A stretch of DNA of 64,000 bases from Macrobrachium rosenbergii (GCF_040412425.1 NC_089766.1:12582008-12646007), one strand, 5' to 3'; counted from the stretch's first letter, positions 10,939 through 21,839 are shown. Translations and numbers: made by a program. Notes: generated from the letters alone by a model not told the origin.

Positions 10939-12290
10939 ATGGATGTTATGCAAGGTTTGTACAGAGAAAGAATGGACTTGAACAAAGAGATTTGTGAACT
11001 TGAAAAATTTGGTCATATTCAGAGAACCGATGGTAGTTTTGTCTTTCATCATTGTAAAAATTGTGGAGGACCTTTGCTTGTACATAAAGGATGAAAAGGA
11101 TTGTGACTCAGATAGAAATGGACCCAGGATGAAGTAGATATGATAGAAGATATTTTTATCTGCACATGGAATGTTTTTCTGTAAATGTGGCACGTATGGA
11201 CACAAAACAGCTATTAAATGCTTGATATATAGTAAAAAATTTCATGAACAGGATGGAAAAGGAACAGCATATCAGAATTATGCATAAAAGATATTTCGAC
11301 AAGTGTGGTAAGGAAAGTTGCTTATGATTTAACAGCAATCATTGCAATGGGAAAAACTATTGGTGAAGAAATTGCCAAAGGATTAGGCGAAAAGATCAAC
11401 ACAGATTACTAAATGACCTCTCAATCTGGGTTGGTCAAACTTTTGAAAAGTTTCCAAGAAGTAGAAGCGTGGAATACCTCGAACAAAGGATGATGATTTT
11501 TCTGATATGCGGTTAGTAAAGGCCTGAAGAAAATAATGTCAAAGATTATGTTGTTTCTGTGCTATTGGACAAAACATCAGGCTCGAAACAAAAATGCTTG
11601 CAGTTTTGGAAATTCTTAAGCAAAAGTATGCAAAACTACAGCAGGAGAAGTGTTGGTAATTTCTCAAGTCCAATCTTGGAATTTTCCGTAAAGGAAGAGG
11701 ACACTAATGAAACTTACTGGGACAAGTTTGAAGTCTTGATCTGTGATTGTATGAGAGAGGAAGTTACTGTACATTTGTATTACTTGTTGGGTGTTATGAT
11801 GGTAGAAAAAGCATATGATCGGGGGAATATTAATGCAGAAGAGAAAAGAAGACTGATGGTGCCATGGAGACACATGATGGAACTGATAGGAGACCACGAG
11901 AAGGCAATGAAGTTTTTTAATCTTCTGAAGATCGAATACAGAAAGTTAAAAATCGAAAATAATAGAAATATTAGAACTAAATTTTCAGGATCATCTGAGA
12001 ATTTGTCTTCGGTTCACTATGGCGAAAATAGAAGTAGATGGCAAAGATGGCAAAATTTTAAGCAAAGGCCTGATTTTCATAGATTTGGCTGGATGGGAGT
12101 CTAATCCAGGATTTTGGAGGACTCAGTCTGGAACATATAGGAGAGCTCCTCATGGACACCATCAAGACCAGGATCATCTTGAGGCAGTCGTCCAGTTTTA
12201 GACCCTTCTCAATGGTAGGCCAATTTGCAAATGGAAGATCATCTAATAGTAGGCCTGTGTCAAATGATCGAAACATAAAATTTGACTGAA
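10939..12290 (+). pseudogene. Gag-like region of the Ty3/mdg4-like fragment
   Basis: A frame from the ATG at 10939 reads MDVMQGLYRERMDLNKEIC and contains HHCKNCGGPLLVHKG, a Cys pair, before a stop at 11091. After several frame changes, the 181-residue ORF at 11559-12104 has YWDKFEVLICDCMREEV, resembling the retrotransposon gag core (YWDRFE...), and a charged Lys/Asn/Arg-rich tail. It would form the particle protein. It is broken by stops, for example near 11095 and 11410. Confidence 0.5.
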
Positions 12291-12439
12291 AGAGTGATTA
12301 TGGTCGAAGAAAATGTAAAATCTTGGGAAAGATTAGAAAATGTTGAAGAAAGGAAAGAATGTGAATTTTGTAAGTATGGAAGAAGTATGAGATCATTGAT
12401 GTAGATATTAAGCGATGTAATGTTTGCTAAAGAAGAAGT

Positions 12440-12530
12440 TACGAGTAGAATACGATTTTGGATACTGGTTGTCCAAATAAACAGTTTGGAAAAAGTTGGC
12501 TAGAAAAATATCTGAAGAATGGTAAGAAAA
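12440..12530 (+). pseudogene. Retropepsin-like protease remnant
   Basis: Around 12450 a plus frame reads TILDTGCPNKQFGKSWLEK, containing the DTG active-site triad of aspartic retropepsins followed by a G-x-x-W-L segment, as in some Ty3-like proteases with a DTGC variant. Only this short piece is recognisable. Confidence 0.5.
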
Positions 12531-12889
12531 TTTGCATAAAGGAGATGTTTCCAAAAATTTAGATTTGGTCAGTAGAATATATGAAAGTAAATTATAGAAA
12601 TACCAATAACAATAAAGGAATCTGAAAAAATCTGATGCTTTCAGAAGGATTTTGCTTGGAGCTTTTGTGAATACTGAGAAATGCTGCCATTGTTGTGTGG
12701 TAGAAATACTATGAAGAATGGAAAATGGATCTAAGTATGCATAGAGATAAAGAAGTGACAATCAACGTCGACTAACCCAGTGAGTTGAATGTATGTATAC
12801 AGGAGGTCATATGGTTTTCTTCAGCTGCATGAGATAGAGCATTCCACTGGACCACAGACGCCTGTATTTTACTTGAGAAGAGAGTAGAT

Positions 12890-13930
12890 GTAGAGAGTTA
12901 TGAGAAGGTGAAGATTCATGAAGTAACCAACCACAGAATGAAAATCAACTGCTTCATGCATATAGGAATGCAAGGAAAACTTGATGAGAAAATGAGAAAC
13001 AATAAAAAAGAAGTGTGAAAACTGCAATATATGTAAAAAATGCCCAAAGAGATCCCAGGGCACTCCTAAAGTTGCATTACCAATAGTTTCTGATTTTAAT
13101 CAGATTGTAACCATGGACTTAAAACAATATGGAGAGACTTATGTATTATGGATGATCTGTTCCTTCACCAGATTTATTCAAGGAGCTGTTTTGAAGGATA
13201 AAACCGCCGAGTCAGTGGTTGAATCTCTCAGCACAGCATGGAACCAGAGTTTGGGTTCCCTTCTCAGGGATACTGGGCGAGATAATGGACCAGAGTTTAA
13301 AACCACGAAGTTAAAGAGTTTGCTTCAAAACTTGGTTTGAGTAAAATTCAGTCCAAATTACTCACCCTGAACGCAATGGAATAAACGAAGCGTAACCATT
13401 ATTCTGCGAATGTAGCGGTGAAAATTCAGAGGCAGATAAGAGAAGATTGATTTAAAGAAGGCTGTAGAGATGGCTGGCAGGAAACCATAATGCAAACACC
13501 AGTATTTTAGGATATAACCTATGCAGTTGTGACAGGAAAGGCTGTAACAATACCTAGGAATTCTACAGAGAAATGTCGCCACTAGTCGATGTTTGACAGT
13601 GAGAATGTGAAGTTAATGATCGAGAATACATGATCACCAAGCAATTCAGGGAGACTGAATATTCTTCAAAGCTGAAAAGGGCTTCACAACAGCAAAACAA
13701 TAAATTTAATAACATCATTTACAAAGAGGGGATATGGTATTTTACCAGATAAAATGAAAAAGCCTGAATTATTATTGGTCAGTAAAGGTTTTCACACAGA
13801 GGAAGATGTTTACATTTGGGCGAATGGCGATTTAAAAAGTAGCCAGTTGCAAAGTACAACTTTGCTCTCGAAATATTCCTTTGGAGATTTCAAGAGAAGT
13901 AAACAACGAAGCAAAAGCAGTGGTTCTACT
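12890..13930 (+). pseudogene. Integrase of the Ty3/mdg4-like fragment, broken
   Basis: The enzyme would insert the DNA copy into the genome. The zinc-binding region shows HEVTNH near 12920 and CENCNICKKCPKRSQGTPK at about 13017-13070 (the Cys half of the HHCC motif). The catalytic core includes the first Asp in TMDLKQYGETYVLWM (13113 ORF), SFTRFIQGAVLKDKTAESVV and the second Asp in RDNGPEF near 13290. A frameshift follows, then FSPNYSP-like sequence. A C-terminal part near 13720-13790 resembles the GDxVxYQ...GP segment. Several stops make it inactive. Confidence 0.75.
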
Positions 13931-14059
13931 CCAAAATGGCAGGAGAAGAGAAAGTATCAGTGGATCTCCAGCCAGTAATCTAAGAATGAGGCAAAGATCA
14001 AGATAATAAAGAGGAGACAGAGAAGGGATTTCATTGGAGCACATTCTGGTTGACTTCAG

Positions 14060-14486
14060 AAAGTGTTAGTGCTAGTGCCCTAGTGTTGTGGAGCGTCAGA
14101 TCGGCCCTATAATTCCTCTAGGCCTGGACCTCCTGTCAGACTCCCGGGACCAGGGAGGGGGCATGTCGGCCCGCATGAGGTTACCAGGGGCTTCCCACCC
14201 GTCCTAGCGTCCCTTCAGCAGGTCCTGATGATCCTACCCAGGCTGCCAGGGATCGTGCACAGGCACGCATCCTGAAGGATTGCTTCTCGTCCTCCGACAC
14301 GTCCTCCCCGCCTCGGGGTTGGAGCTCTCAGTTGGACTCTCGCCCTCTTAAGAGAAGCTTAGAGGAGAGGACGCTTCACGTCCTCTTCCTCTGTTTGTGC
14401 TCTTCAGTTGTGGATGTTCTCGCAGAAGAGAATAAAGTGTTTTTCGGATGATGACGCTACTCGACGCCCCTGTCGCTAAGGCAAGG
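14060..14486 (+). repeat. Right copy of the ~430-440 bp direct duplication
   Basis: It matches 9812-10252 in order and sequence, for example GTGGAGCGTCAGATCGGCCC, CAGGCTGCCAGGGAT, GATTGCTTCTCGTCCTCCG and GAATAAAGTGTTTTTCGGAT. It continues smoothly into downstream DIRS gag sequence, so this copy is the one colinear with the 3' part of the element. Confidence 0.9.
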
Positions 14487-15282
14487 GCTAGAGCTTCTTC
14501 CCCTGTGAGAAGGAAGTATACGTCTCTCGCCCCTTTCCTTCTCTCAGGTTCAGCCCTTCTCCCGAGAAGATTCCTTCTCCATGTGTGCAGATTTTGTTGG
14601 GTTTGCAGCAACAGCTGGATGCTCCTCATGAACCTTTTCAAGATTCAGAAACTGCCTGTTAAGAGTACCAGCTTTCACCTTCTCGTCTGCTAGATGTTTG
14701 GGGCTTCTTGTGCAATGGGTCTAGAGAGTGTTTGAAGTGGCTTCCTAATCGTCTTCCCCGATTTGAGGTGTTGTACTTTTCTCTTGACTCGCGCCAGGAG
14801 GCGCGTGTGTCTTGCTCTTCGTCTGCTTCTCCTGCACTTCACGTAGCGCCTCACCTTGGCCTTTCGGCCCTTGCATACGCTGTGACTCTCTTCTGTTACT
14901 TGCCCGCGGAGCCTCTTGGCGTGCAGCCATGGCGCTCAGCGCTTCGCTTTGCGTATAGCTTCAGTCTTGGGTTGGCGCGCTCCAGTTGTTCATCATGGCG
15001 CGCAACTACCACGGCAACATCTGATGTCCTTCTTAATTTGTACGACTTCTTCGATCGCGGGAGTTCCGCTTACGTATCGGCAGATGGAGTTTCACTACCA
15101 CTCACTCCAAGACCCGCCAGCTGGGGAAGAACATCCTCTTCGTCACATGCTCAGATGAAGAAAACATCTTTCGTCTTCTTCTTCCTCTGATTATCAGACT
15201 CTGGCTATTTTACTTGGAATCTGTTTCCTGAGACTTTTCAACCTTGACTCCTCTCTCCACCTTCGCAGTTGTCTTTGTCTTA

Positions 15283-15950
15283 AGGGCGTTTTGTGAAAAA
15301 ATCGAAAAAATCAAAATTTTTCACAGGATATTTATATATGGCATCATACATATCTGACTATCTTCTCAGAAGTTTTATTAAAATTCGCCATAGTTATGAG
15401 TTATAAACAAAACAATAACCCTATCATAGACAAAAATTACATTTTTAGTATAATGTAATGATAATGTCAATTATATCGATGTGTTCCTTTTAGCTATGAA
15501 ATAATTTCTAATGCGTTATATGGCAACCCTGTGGACCTAGTACGCATCAGCGAAAGCCAGGAATGCCGCAGGGCAGTCAGTGGCAGTCAGTCAGTAGCAG
15601 CTCAGAGCTTGACTAACTAAGGCGTCGCTGCCCAGCCTGAGCGTGTTTTGGCTTTACAGCTATCTAGCTTCATTTTAGCAAGTTATATTACTTTGCAAGT
15701 CTATTCATTTTTGGCTTTCAAATATGTCATAAAAACATCAGCTAATGTAACAGCAGCAAATAAATACACAGAAGCAAAAATATCGTATATCTCAAAACTA
15801 AAGTTATAAACAATTCAAACTGCATCTCCTCCATAACGAATGCACCGATCTCAATGATACAAAAAGCAAACGAAAGCTAAATAAATTGCCTACAAACAAA
15901 GGGGCTTCCATGGGAAGCAACACGAGACCCGCACCACGAGAGAGAGTTTT
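15283..15950. mobile_element. AT-rich insertion between gag and RT of DIRS copy B
   Basis: At this place copy A passes from Ser-rich gag directly to the RT. Copy B instead has about 670 bp of AT-rich DNA, beginning near AAGGGCGTTTTGTGAAAAAA and ending before GAAGGTAGCAAGTGACTCC. It contains the short direct repeat CAGTCAGTGGCAGTCAGTCAG. No coding capacity or recognisable ends are seen. It could be an unclassified insertion. Confidence 0.4.
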
Positions 15951-16029
15951 TTCCCGAAGGTAGCAAGTGACTCCTTTCATCTCAGACTCCGTGCTGACCA
16001 GGCTTCGTTTTGCACAAGCCTGGAAGAGA

Positions 16030-16790
16030 GAACGAACGTTTGGTCCCTCCTGCTGTTAGAAGAGGTTACTTGATTCCCTTCCTGTCTCCTCCTCACTTTG
16101 TTTTTGTTTCCCAATTGCCATCCTGTCAAACAAGAAAATTTTTGTTTCTGACCTGCTCAGATAGATCTCGAGCGGAGAGCAGTCAGAACAGGTCTTGGAC
16201 TCGCAGTTCCCGGGTTCTGGTGTTTCTGAGTCTAAGCTTTCAGTAGGCGGAGACCCGTCTTGGGCGTCAACGGGTCGAACAAGTTGGTCCGGAAGGAAAA
16301 GTTCCGAGATGGAGACCTGCAGTCAATACTAGGGAGCCCTTCATCCTGGGTTGGATGGTATCTTTTGGGATCTCCCAAGATACTTATCTTCAAGCCCCAA
16401 TTATCCGGTCCAAATCAAAGTTTCTCGGAGTTGTCTTGAGGACTAGGCGTACCAGTTCAGGGCTCTCTGCTTTGGACTCTGCACAACGGTCATACCACGT
16501 TGAAAGCATTCGTCGGATCAGCGAAGTTAAGCAGCTTTGGGTCAGGTCAGTACTTGGATGAGTGACCGTCAGGGAACATCAGATGCTGTTGGCGTCATTT
16601 TTGCTCGGGTGTTTACACTTCTCATGGAAAGCGTTGCGTGCAGTTGCACCTGTCGCGATCAGGATCTCACTCTACTTGGGCGACCTGGTTGATTCGGCGT
16701 GCGTCGGCGGTATCTGGAGGACCTTCAGTTGACTCTGCAACTCGTGAAGTCCTGGGACTTCTGGTCGTGGAGAAAAATCGCAACTGATCC
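16030..16790 (+). pseudogene. DIRS copy B reverse transcriptase, split by a 5S rRNA-like segment
   Basis: VRRGYLIPFLSPPHF near 16050 is the DIRS RT entry motif. GGDPSW and LDGIFWDLPRYLSSSPNYP-like sequence follow (16245-16420). A frame reads VQFRALCFGLCT just before 16481, then the 5S-like block interrupts. After it VIFARVFTLL (16596-16626) continues the RT, then LEDLQLTLQLVKS near 16715. Several stops are present and the YxDD segment is not recognisable. Confidence 0.7.
16481..16593 (+). rRNA. 5S rRNA-derived segment (pseudogene)
   Basis: The stretch GCACAACGGTCATACCACG...CAGATGCTGTTGGC follows metazoan 5S rRNA from its 5' to its 3' end. Visible landmarks are CATACCACGTTGAAAGCA, GAAGTTAAGCAGC (the A-box part of the internal promoter), TCAGTACTTGGATGAGTGACCG (the C-box region) and the closing GCTGTTGGC. 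It is about 113 nt against a usual ~119-120; part of the loop after GAAAGCA is missing and several positions differ. The 3' terminal stem partner is imperfect (GCACAAC against GTTGGC). It lies within a dead retrotransposon, so a working 5S gene is unlikely, although most of the internal promoter remains. Confidence 0.82.
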
Positions 16791-16899
16791 CTCACTGTCC
16801 ATTGTGTCTGGGAATTCAGATGTATTCAGGCTTTTATAGCGTCTCCGTCGCCAGAGCGGCAACTTCTATGCGAAAAGTCTCGGCCTTCTTGGAAGGAAA

Positions 16900-17720
16900 C
16901 ATTGCTCGATGAGGGAATGAGAATGAGTCTGCTGGGGACCATTTCCTCGCTGGAGAAGTTTGTTTCCCTGAGAGTCTGCATCTCGAGCCTCTTTCAGTTC
17001 TTTCTGTTGGAGGAGCTGGCAGCTTGAAGACTTGAAGAGGAATTGGGAATTTATTCCTTCTATAAAGAGGATCTGTAGTGGTGGCTCGATCAATGAGAAA
17101 TTGCAGAAAGGGATCTCCCTCAGAAGCTTCCTGAACCCTACCTAGTGTTGTTTTCCGTGAGGTGCGTCAACAGGTTGAGGGCAACACTAGGAAAGAAGTG
17201 TTAGGAACCTGGAGAGAGACAGTGTCTGGCACATCAACATCAAAGATTTGGTGGCTATCTTTTAGCTCTCCAAGTCTTCGAGGTCCAAGTTTGCAATCGT
17301 GTAGTTCTAGTAAACTCGGACAACACTACGTCATTGGATTACCTCAAGAGACAGGGCGGAACACTCTCTTGTTCCCTGTTCAGCCTTGCAAGAGAGATTA
17401 TTCTTTGAGCCTATGCTCTAGCGCAACATTTCGATTCTCAAGAAGTTTTGTTGCAGGTCAGAAAATGTTCCTAGAAACGGGCCTGCTCAGTTAGTATCGT
17501 AACTCCTGCCGGAAGGAATGGACCTTCATCCAGGAGGTTTGCAAGATTTTGAAATTTTAGGTCGCCATCTTGTGGATCTTTTTCACCGACCATAGAACAG
17601 CGAGGCTCCCTCCCATAAAGCTCGCTCTTGTACTGCGACCGAGGGCAGTTGCGATAGATGCTCTTCTCTGGGATTGGACGGGAATAGATGTTTACGCCTT
17701 TTCCCACCGTTCTAAATTCT
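16900..17720 (+). pseudogene. DIRS copy B RNase H region, degenerate
   Basis: The connector to RT is visible at about 16920-17000 (MSLLGTISSLEKF-like and LEPLSVLSVG frames). RNase H pieces follow: GTWRETVSG at about 17208 and, near 17310-17360, a frame VNSDNTTSLDYLKRQGGT. The last is the DIRS RNase H segment with a conserved Asp-Asn and a Gly-Gly-Thr. The corresponding part of copy A is worse preserved. Stops and frame changes occur throughout. Confidence 0.65.
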
Positions 17721-17879
17721 GGGAGAAGTCATGCGCCAGAGATTGCGGCCTCACAAGGGACGAGATGGCTCCTCATCCCACGTTTTGTGGCCGAACCACT
17801 GGTTCTGCCGGAGTTTCTCTTCTGGTTGGTAGGCGTTCGAGGACCCTTCTATGAGAGCAGACCTGCTCATACAGCCTGC

Positions 17880-18890
17880 GAGATATCTTCAAAATCTCCC
17901 GCTCTGAACAACTGCTTTCAGACTATCCGAAAATTGGTCAGGCAGGTTTTCACAGCCAGATGGCACGGGCCATCGCTACAGAGCCAGAAGTTCTTCATCT
18001 AACAGGATATATCTAGCGAAGTGAGCAACCTTCAAGGTTGATGTAGAAAGAAGAGGCTTTTCTCTTCCACTCTATGCTCGTGAGCCAGGTTCTTTGGGTT
18101 TTTCCCACTCACTTTGCTTAAGAGAGAAAACTCGGTATAGCCAGTTCCGACCCTATCAAGTGTTAGCCAGACATGCTTTGTTTATTTCAGACACAGAGTT
18201 AGATTTGTCTGACAATAGGTTATCCACGATCTTCTGACTCTTTCCAGAGGCATCCGGGTTTCTCCAGCTAATTCCACTCCTGCTTGGAACTTGGAGCGTG
18301 AGTGTAAGTTTTTGATGTTTGGTCATGCAGGCCTCACTCGGCATCTCTTAAGGATGTTACTGCGCGGCATTCCTCACGGCTCTGGCGGCGAGAGTGAAGC
18401 GAGTTCGAACCGTCATGTAGACTTCAAGAACCGCGATGCTGTCTATTCTTTAAGCCTAAGTTCTTGGCTAAGAATGAAGGCCTTCTAACCCTTGGCTGAA
18501 CACTTTGAAATTAAAGGTTTAGAACCTTATTTGGACAGGAACCTGAGGAGTTCTATGTCCAGTTGGGCTCTCAAGTTCTACCTTAAAGAACACAGGACAC
18601 TCGTGGTCCCTCGGATAATTTATGGTGTTCTGTAAGGCAGCAGATTAAACCTATGTCGAGAAGAATGCACTGGCATTCTTCATTAGAAACGTCATTAAGG
18701 GCCTTTTACTCTAGTTGTGGCGACTCCAACTTCAAGTTGTTGAGAGTTAACGCTCACGAGGTGAGGGCAGTTGCTACCTCATGGCGTTCAGAAAAATATA
18801 AACACTCAGTGGCGTTCTCGGTACCACATTTTAGTGAAATCAAATTCGGTGTTGCCTCACACTCTTGGCAAGATGTTTAGGTAGCATACG
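17880..18890 (+). pseudogene. DIRS copy B tyrosine recombinase, degenerate
   Basis: The C-terminal ORF (18653-18880) contains KLLRVNAHEVRAVATSW, which keeps the His-x-x-Arg box of tyrosine recombinases. It then reads VASHSWQDV where the family has (S)HYLRDV, so the nucleophilic Tyr is lost. N-terminal remnants are scattered between 17940 and 18480. The copy is the mirror of copy A, in which the Tyr is kept and the Arg box damaged. Confidence 0.7.
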
Positions 18891-19351
18891 AAAATTGCTT
18901 TTTCGCTGGGACCATACATTGCTGCTTCAGCAACGCGAGGACGAAAAGGGGGTAACTCTGATCCTATCCCTTTTTAATTGTGTTTTTATGGTTGTTGGAG
19001 TCGACTGCTGGAGCAGTCTTTGTCCCTTTGCAAACCTAACGCTGTGGTGTTGGTTAGGTGGTTAGTAATGCTCTTTTGTCCTCTTTGTATGGTCTATGAT
19101 CTAGTCACATTGTGGTCACGCCCCCGTTGACAGATCATCTAGAAGTCGCCAGCTATATAGGTCACTGGCTGGGGTCTCTAGTAAAGCAGAAACGAACTAG
19201 AGTGACAGTAACCACTCCAGTCAGCTACGGCTATCAGATAAGGAACCAAAATAATTTTAATATTGGTTTTTCCTAATTCTTGGCTGTCTCTACCCCCTCA
19301 AGGTGGTATTCAAGCTATATATATATATCTGACAGGTAAGAGTCTCATAGA

Positions 19352-19444
19352 CAAAATGATATTTTAATGATAAAATAAAATTTGTTCATACTTACCTAAC
19401 GGGATATATATGAACAAACTTTATTTTATCATTAAAATATCATA
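19352..19444. repeat. Near-perfect AT-rich palindrome at the right end of DIRS copy B
   Basis: The left arm ATGATATTTTAATGATAAAA with AAATTTGTTCATACTTACC is mirrored by TATGAACAAACTTTATTTTA and TCATTAAAATATCAT, with a loop of about 20 bases around CTAACGGGATATA. It belongs to the same ITR family as the arms at 8080-8366. Confidence 0.8.
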
Positions 19445-19589
19445 TTTGTTATGGATCCTTTTGAATTTCCTGATTATAAATTAAACATGGCTCTTTCCTG
19501 TAAATGGCAGAGTTCCTTTGCAGAGTTTAGAAATCATCATCCACCATCCATCTAAATTCATATGTTACACTGGTTATTCTGTAGATTGT

Positions 19590-20895
19590 TATTATTATTG
19601 AACACAGAGTGAAGAAAGCCATAGAAAACTGATACACTACCAAAGAAGACATCCCAGAGAAGGCCACCATCAAGCTTTATTACAGAAACTACATGATTAG
19701 TGATCACGTAGCTGGTGAAAGAGCCCTGAGGAGAATAATTAATGAAAGTGTGAAACTTACTGACAGTAACACCGAAAAGAAACTTATAATTTACTACAAA
19801 ACGAAGAACATGTTATCCCTCATAATGAAAAACAACCCAGCTCCTCTTATCACTGACCCCCTCCGGCAGAGTAATGTACTCTACCAGATCCTGTGCCCCA
19901 TTCACAGATGCCATGAATCTTACATTGGTATGACTACCATGAAGTTGTCAAAGAGACTGCCATGCCATGGCCAGGAAAGCATTTTTCAATCATTTTGCAA
20001 TCCACTACCAGCAACGTCCTACTCGACAGCAAGTGATATCTGCAACTAGAATCATAGACTGTGCCAGTGATACCAGGTACCCTCGGATGCTGGAAGCCTT
20101 ACAGACACTCAAATATCGTCCTTCCCCAAATACAACCCAGGAGCCATTTCTGCCCCCCATTCAAATAAGTACTACATCTTGATTGTAACTCCTGAAGGTG
20201 CACCTGCACGAGGACAAGCCCCCACAGGCCCACAGGTACCCCTAACAGAAGAAAGATGCCCCGAAGTAAGAGACAATGCAGGAAGAGAAACAAGTAGAAG
20301 CACCTGCAGGAAGAGAACCCCCCCACAGGAGAAAGAGCACCCCTACAGGAGAAAGACTCCATGGAGGAAGGACCTTAAGAAGAGAACAATCACCATCAGG
20401 AGACAGCAGCCCAGCACCAATGCTGCCTGAACAGAGCTTCCCTGGCTTCTCAGGCAAATCAGCCAATCAGAGGCCAGCATTCTGAACACTAAAACCAACC
20501 ATATTTTTCATTGGCTCCCAGCAGAATCATAATCAGCCAATCAAAGTATAGCTCTGAACACTAAACCAACTCTATTTTTCATTGACTCCCACCAAACCAA
20601 CCCTGTTTTTCATTGGCCCCTACACAGTGTCAACAATCCTGGCACCCAGCATAAAACAGGCATCGCATACAAAACGAGTCATTCCAACACACACACTTTC
20701 ACTGGAATTGGACCTCAGAAGATGTTCCTAGGAGGAATGAAACGTCAGGAGGAAAACTAGAAATGGCAGCGGAAGCAGCAGAGGAATTAGGACAACTTAT
20801 CTTGAGCCTTCCAAAAGAAGAAAAAGACAGTATCAGAAGGATAGAAAAAGTATTTTAAACTGAATGGCATTGTAGCAGCAATCAGATTCAATAAA
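19590..20895 (+). mobile_element. Penelope-like element 3' part with GIY-YIG endonuclease, broken
   Basis: Penelope-like elements are retroelements whose reverse transcriptase is joined to a GIY-YIG nuclease. The ORF 19693-20049 contains LIIYYKTKNMLSLIMKNNPA, the linker usually found before the nuclease, then NVLYQILCPIHRCHESYIGM, in which the YQI...YIG pair is the GIY-YIG core. A frameshift at about 19965 moves the rest to the next frame (19967-20182): AFFNHFAIHYQQRPTR and PRMLEALQTLKYRPSPNT, the end of the domain with its helix Glu. An untranslated tail (20183-20895) contains GAAGATGTTCCTAGGAGGAA and ends with AATAAA near 20890. The RT body is missing, as expected for a 5'-truncated copy. 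Confidence 0.75.
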
Positions 20896-21042
20896 ATATT
20901 ATCATTATTATTGTTTAGAAGATGAACCCTATTCATATGGAACAACCCCACAAGGGTGAAATTCAAGTTTCCAAAGAATATGGTGTTTATTGGAAAGAAG
21001 TAATAGAAGGTATTAGGAAATACAGGAAGAAGAGATCAGTCA

Positions 21043-21793
21043 TTAACCCTTAGTGGACAGATCGTCGGATCCCCTCATGAGAGGATCTAAAACAGGTTTT
21101 GGGTGGTGGACAAATCCTCTCTGAGGAGTATTGAAATTATGCGCCATACGATATGACTGTATCAAGTGGGAAAGAATTTTCATCACTTCAGTGGCCCATA
21201 AATGAATAGTGCCATCTTTAGAATTCAGCTCAGCTCATTCAGTGGGTGTCTCAGGGAGATCAGTATTATTCTTGACTTGATGGGGGATGTCTTGCTCCTC
21301 TCTTTCCCATGACTTCTTATCTTTTATGATATGATGTCAATTATAATTGTAAAATTTTGCAAAAAAATATTAGAAAAGACATGTATACCTCCAAAATAGT
21401 TACTGCATCTCCTGATCTCAGTAAATTTATGTAAATATTCTACAACAAATATACTCAGAATTTGTTACTGATTTTAGTTCTTATCTGTTATGATGTTGTA
21501 TGAGCTGTAATTATAATTCTACAAAATAAAATAAAATATTATAAAAAACATGTATAACTTGGTAAAATTTACAAGTGTTTTGTAAAAGAGACCCCACACA
21601 GGGCTGTAAACAGTCACGCTCAACTTCCAGTGGAAGGTAGGGAAAATTTGTTAGCATTTCTTTTCTTACACCATGTGCGTTTACATATCTTCTGCTTTCC
21701 ATTGATGTGTTTTTTCTTAGATTGGCCAACCTTAAAGTTTGCCCGGTCGGGAGGGTTGTACGATATATAATTAGCCCATCCCTTAAGGGTTAA
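21043..21793. mobile_element. Non-autonomous piggyBac-like element, 751 bp
   Basis: The left end reads TTAACCCTTA and the right end TAAGGGTTAA. TTAA duplications with termini starting CCC are the hallmark of piggyBac elements. No transposase-like reading frame is present. The left end continues GTGGACAGATCGTCGGATCC, and the interior is AT-rich toward the right. The inverted part is short (10 bp), so the call rests on the TTAA/CCC ends and the related element at 23110-24955. Confidence 0.5.
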
Positions 21794-21839
21794 AAAGGAA
21801 AAATAAAGTAACAAGTCAGATAACAAATAGAAATGTATG

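Larger units (their letters stand above)
10253..14059 (+). mobile_element. Ty3/mdg4-like LTR retrotransposon fragment inside DIRS copy B
   Basis: It starts with TG directly after the duplicated DIRS sequence. Coding remnants in plus orientation are a gag start at 10939, a gag core (11559-12104), a protease-like TILDTGCPN segment near 12450, and an integrase zinc-binding and catalytic region (12900-13900). No reverse transcriptase or RNase H can be found: only about 450 bp separate protease and integrase, far less than the ~1.8 kb these domains need. The element is thus internally deleted. A candidate 5' LTR is seen and no 3' LTR. Confidence 0.72.
9424..15275 (+). pseudogene. DIRS copy B gag-like region, interrupted and broken
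   Basis: The region starts at the ATG near 9425. A frame with LCMICKGVQC near 9510-9540 gives the CxxC part of the ORF1 Cys patch seen in copy A. The gag sequence runs to 10252. It resumes at 14060 with a repeat of the last ~430 bp and goes on to about 15275 with Ser/Arg/Pro-rich coding potential (for example RARASSPVRRKYTSLAPF at about 14490). The intervening 10253-14059 belongs to another retroelement. Confidence 0.55.
9096..19352 (+). mobile_element. DIRS-type retrotransposon, copy B, heavily interrupted
   Basis: The left end (about 9098-9250) parallels that of copy A: ACTTACCTGTAGATATATATATAGC, the AATTTCAAAATTCGCG block and the CTCTGTCGC block. The right end near 19310-19350 carries the inverse, GCTATATATATATATCTGACAGGTAAG. 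Between them are remnants of gag, reverse transcriptase, RNase H and tyrosine recombinase in the same order as copy A. Three foreign or duplicated segments split it: a Ty3/mdg4-like fragment with a flanking direct duplication, an AT-rich stretch at 15283-15950 and a 5S rRNA-like segment. It differs enough from copy A to be a different subfamily. Confidence 0.82.

Noticed and set aside
11559..12104. 181-residue frame as a host gene
   Set aside because: Its YWDKFE segment and position between a TG-starting leader and a protease/integrase identify it as a retrotransposon gag fragment.
16481..16593. Functional 5S rRNA gene
   Set aside because: Bases are missing after GAAAGCA, several positions differ, the terminal stem is imperfect and no T-run terminator follows closely.
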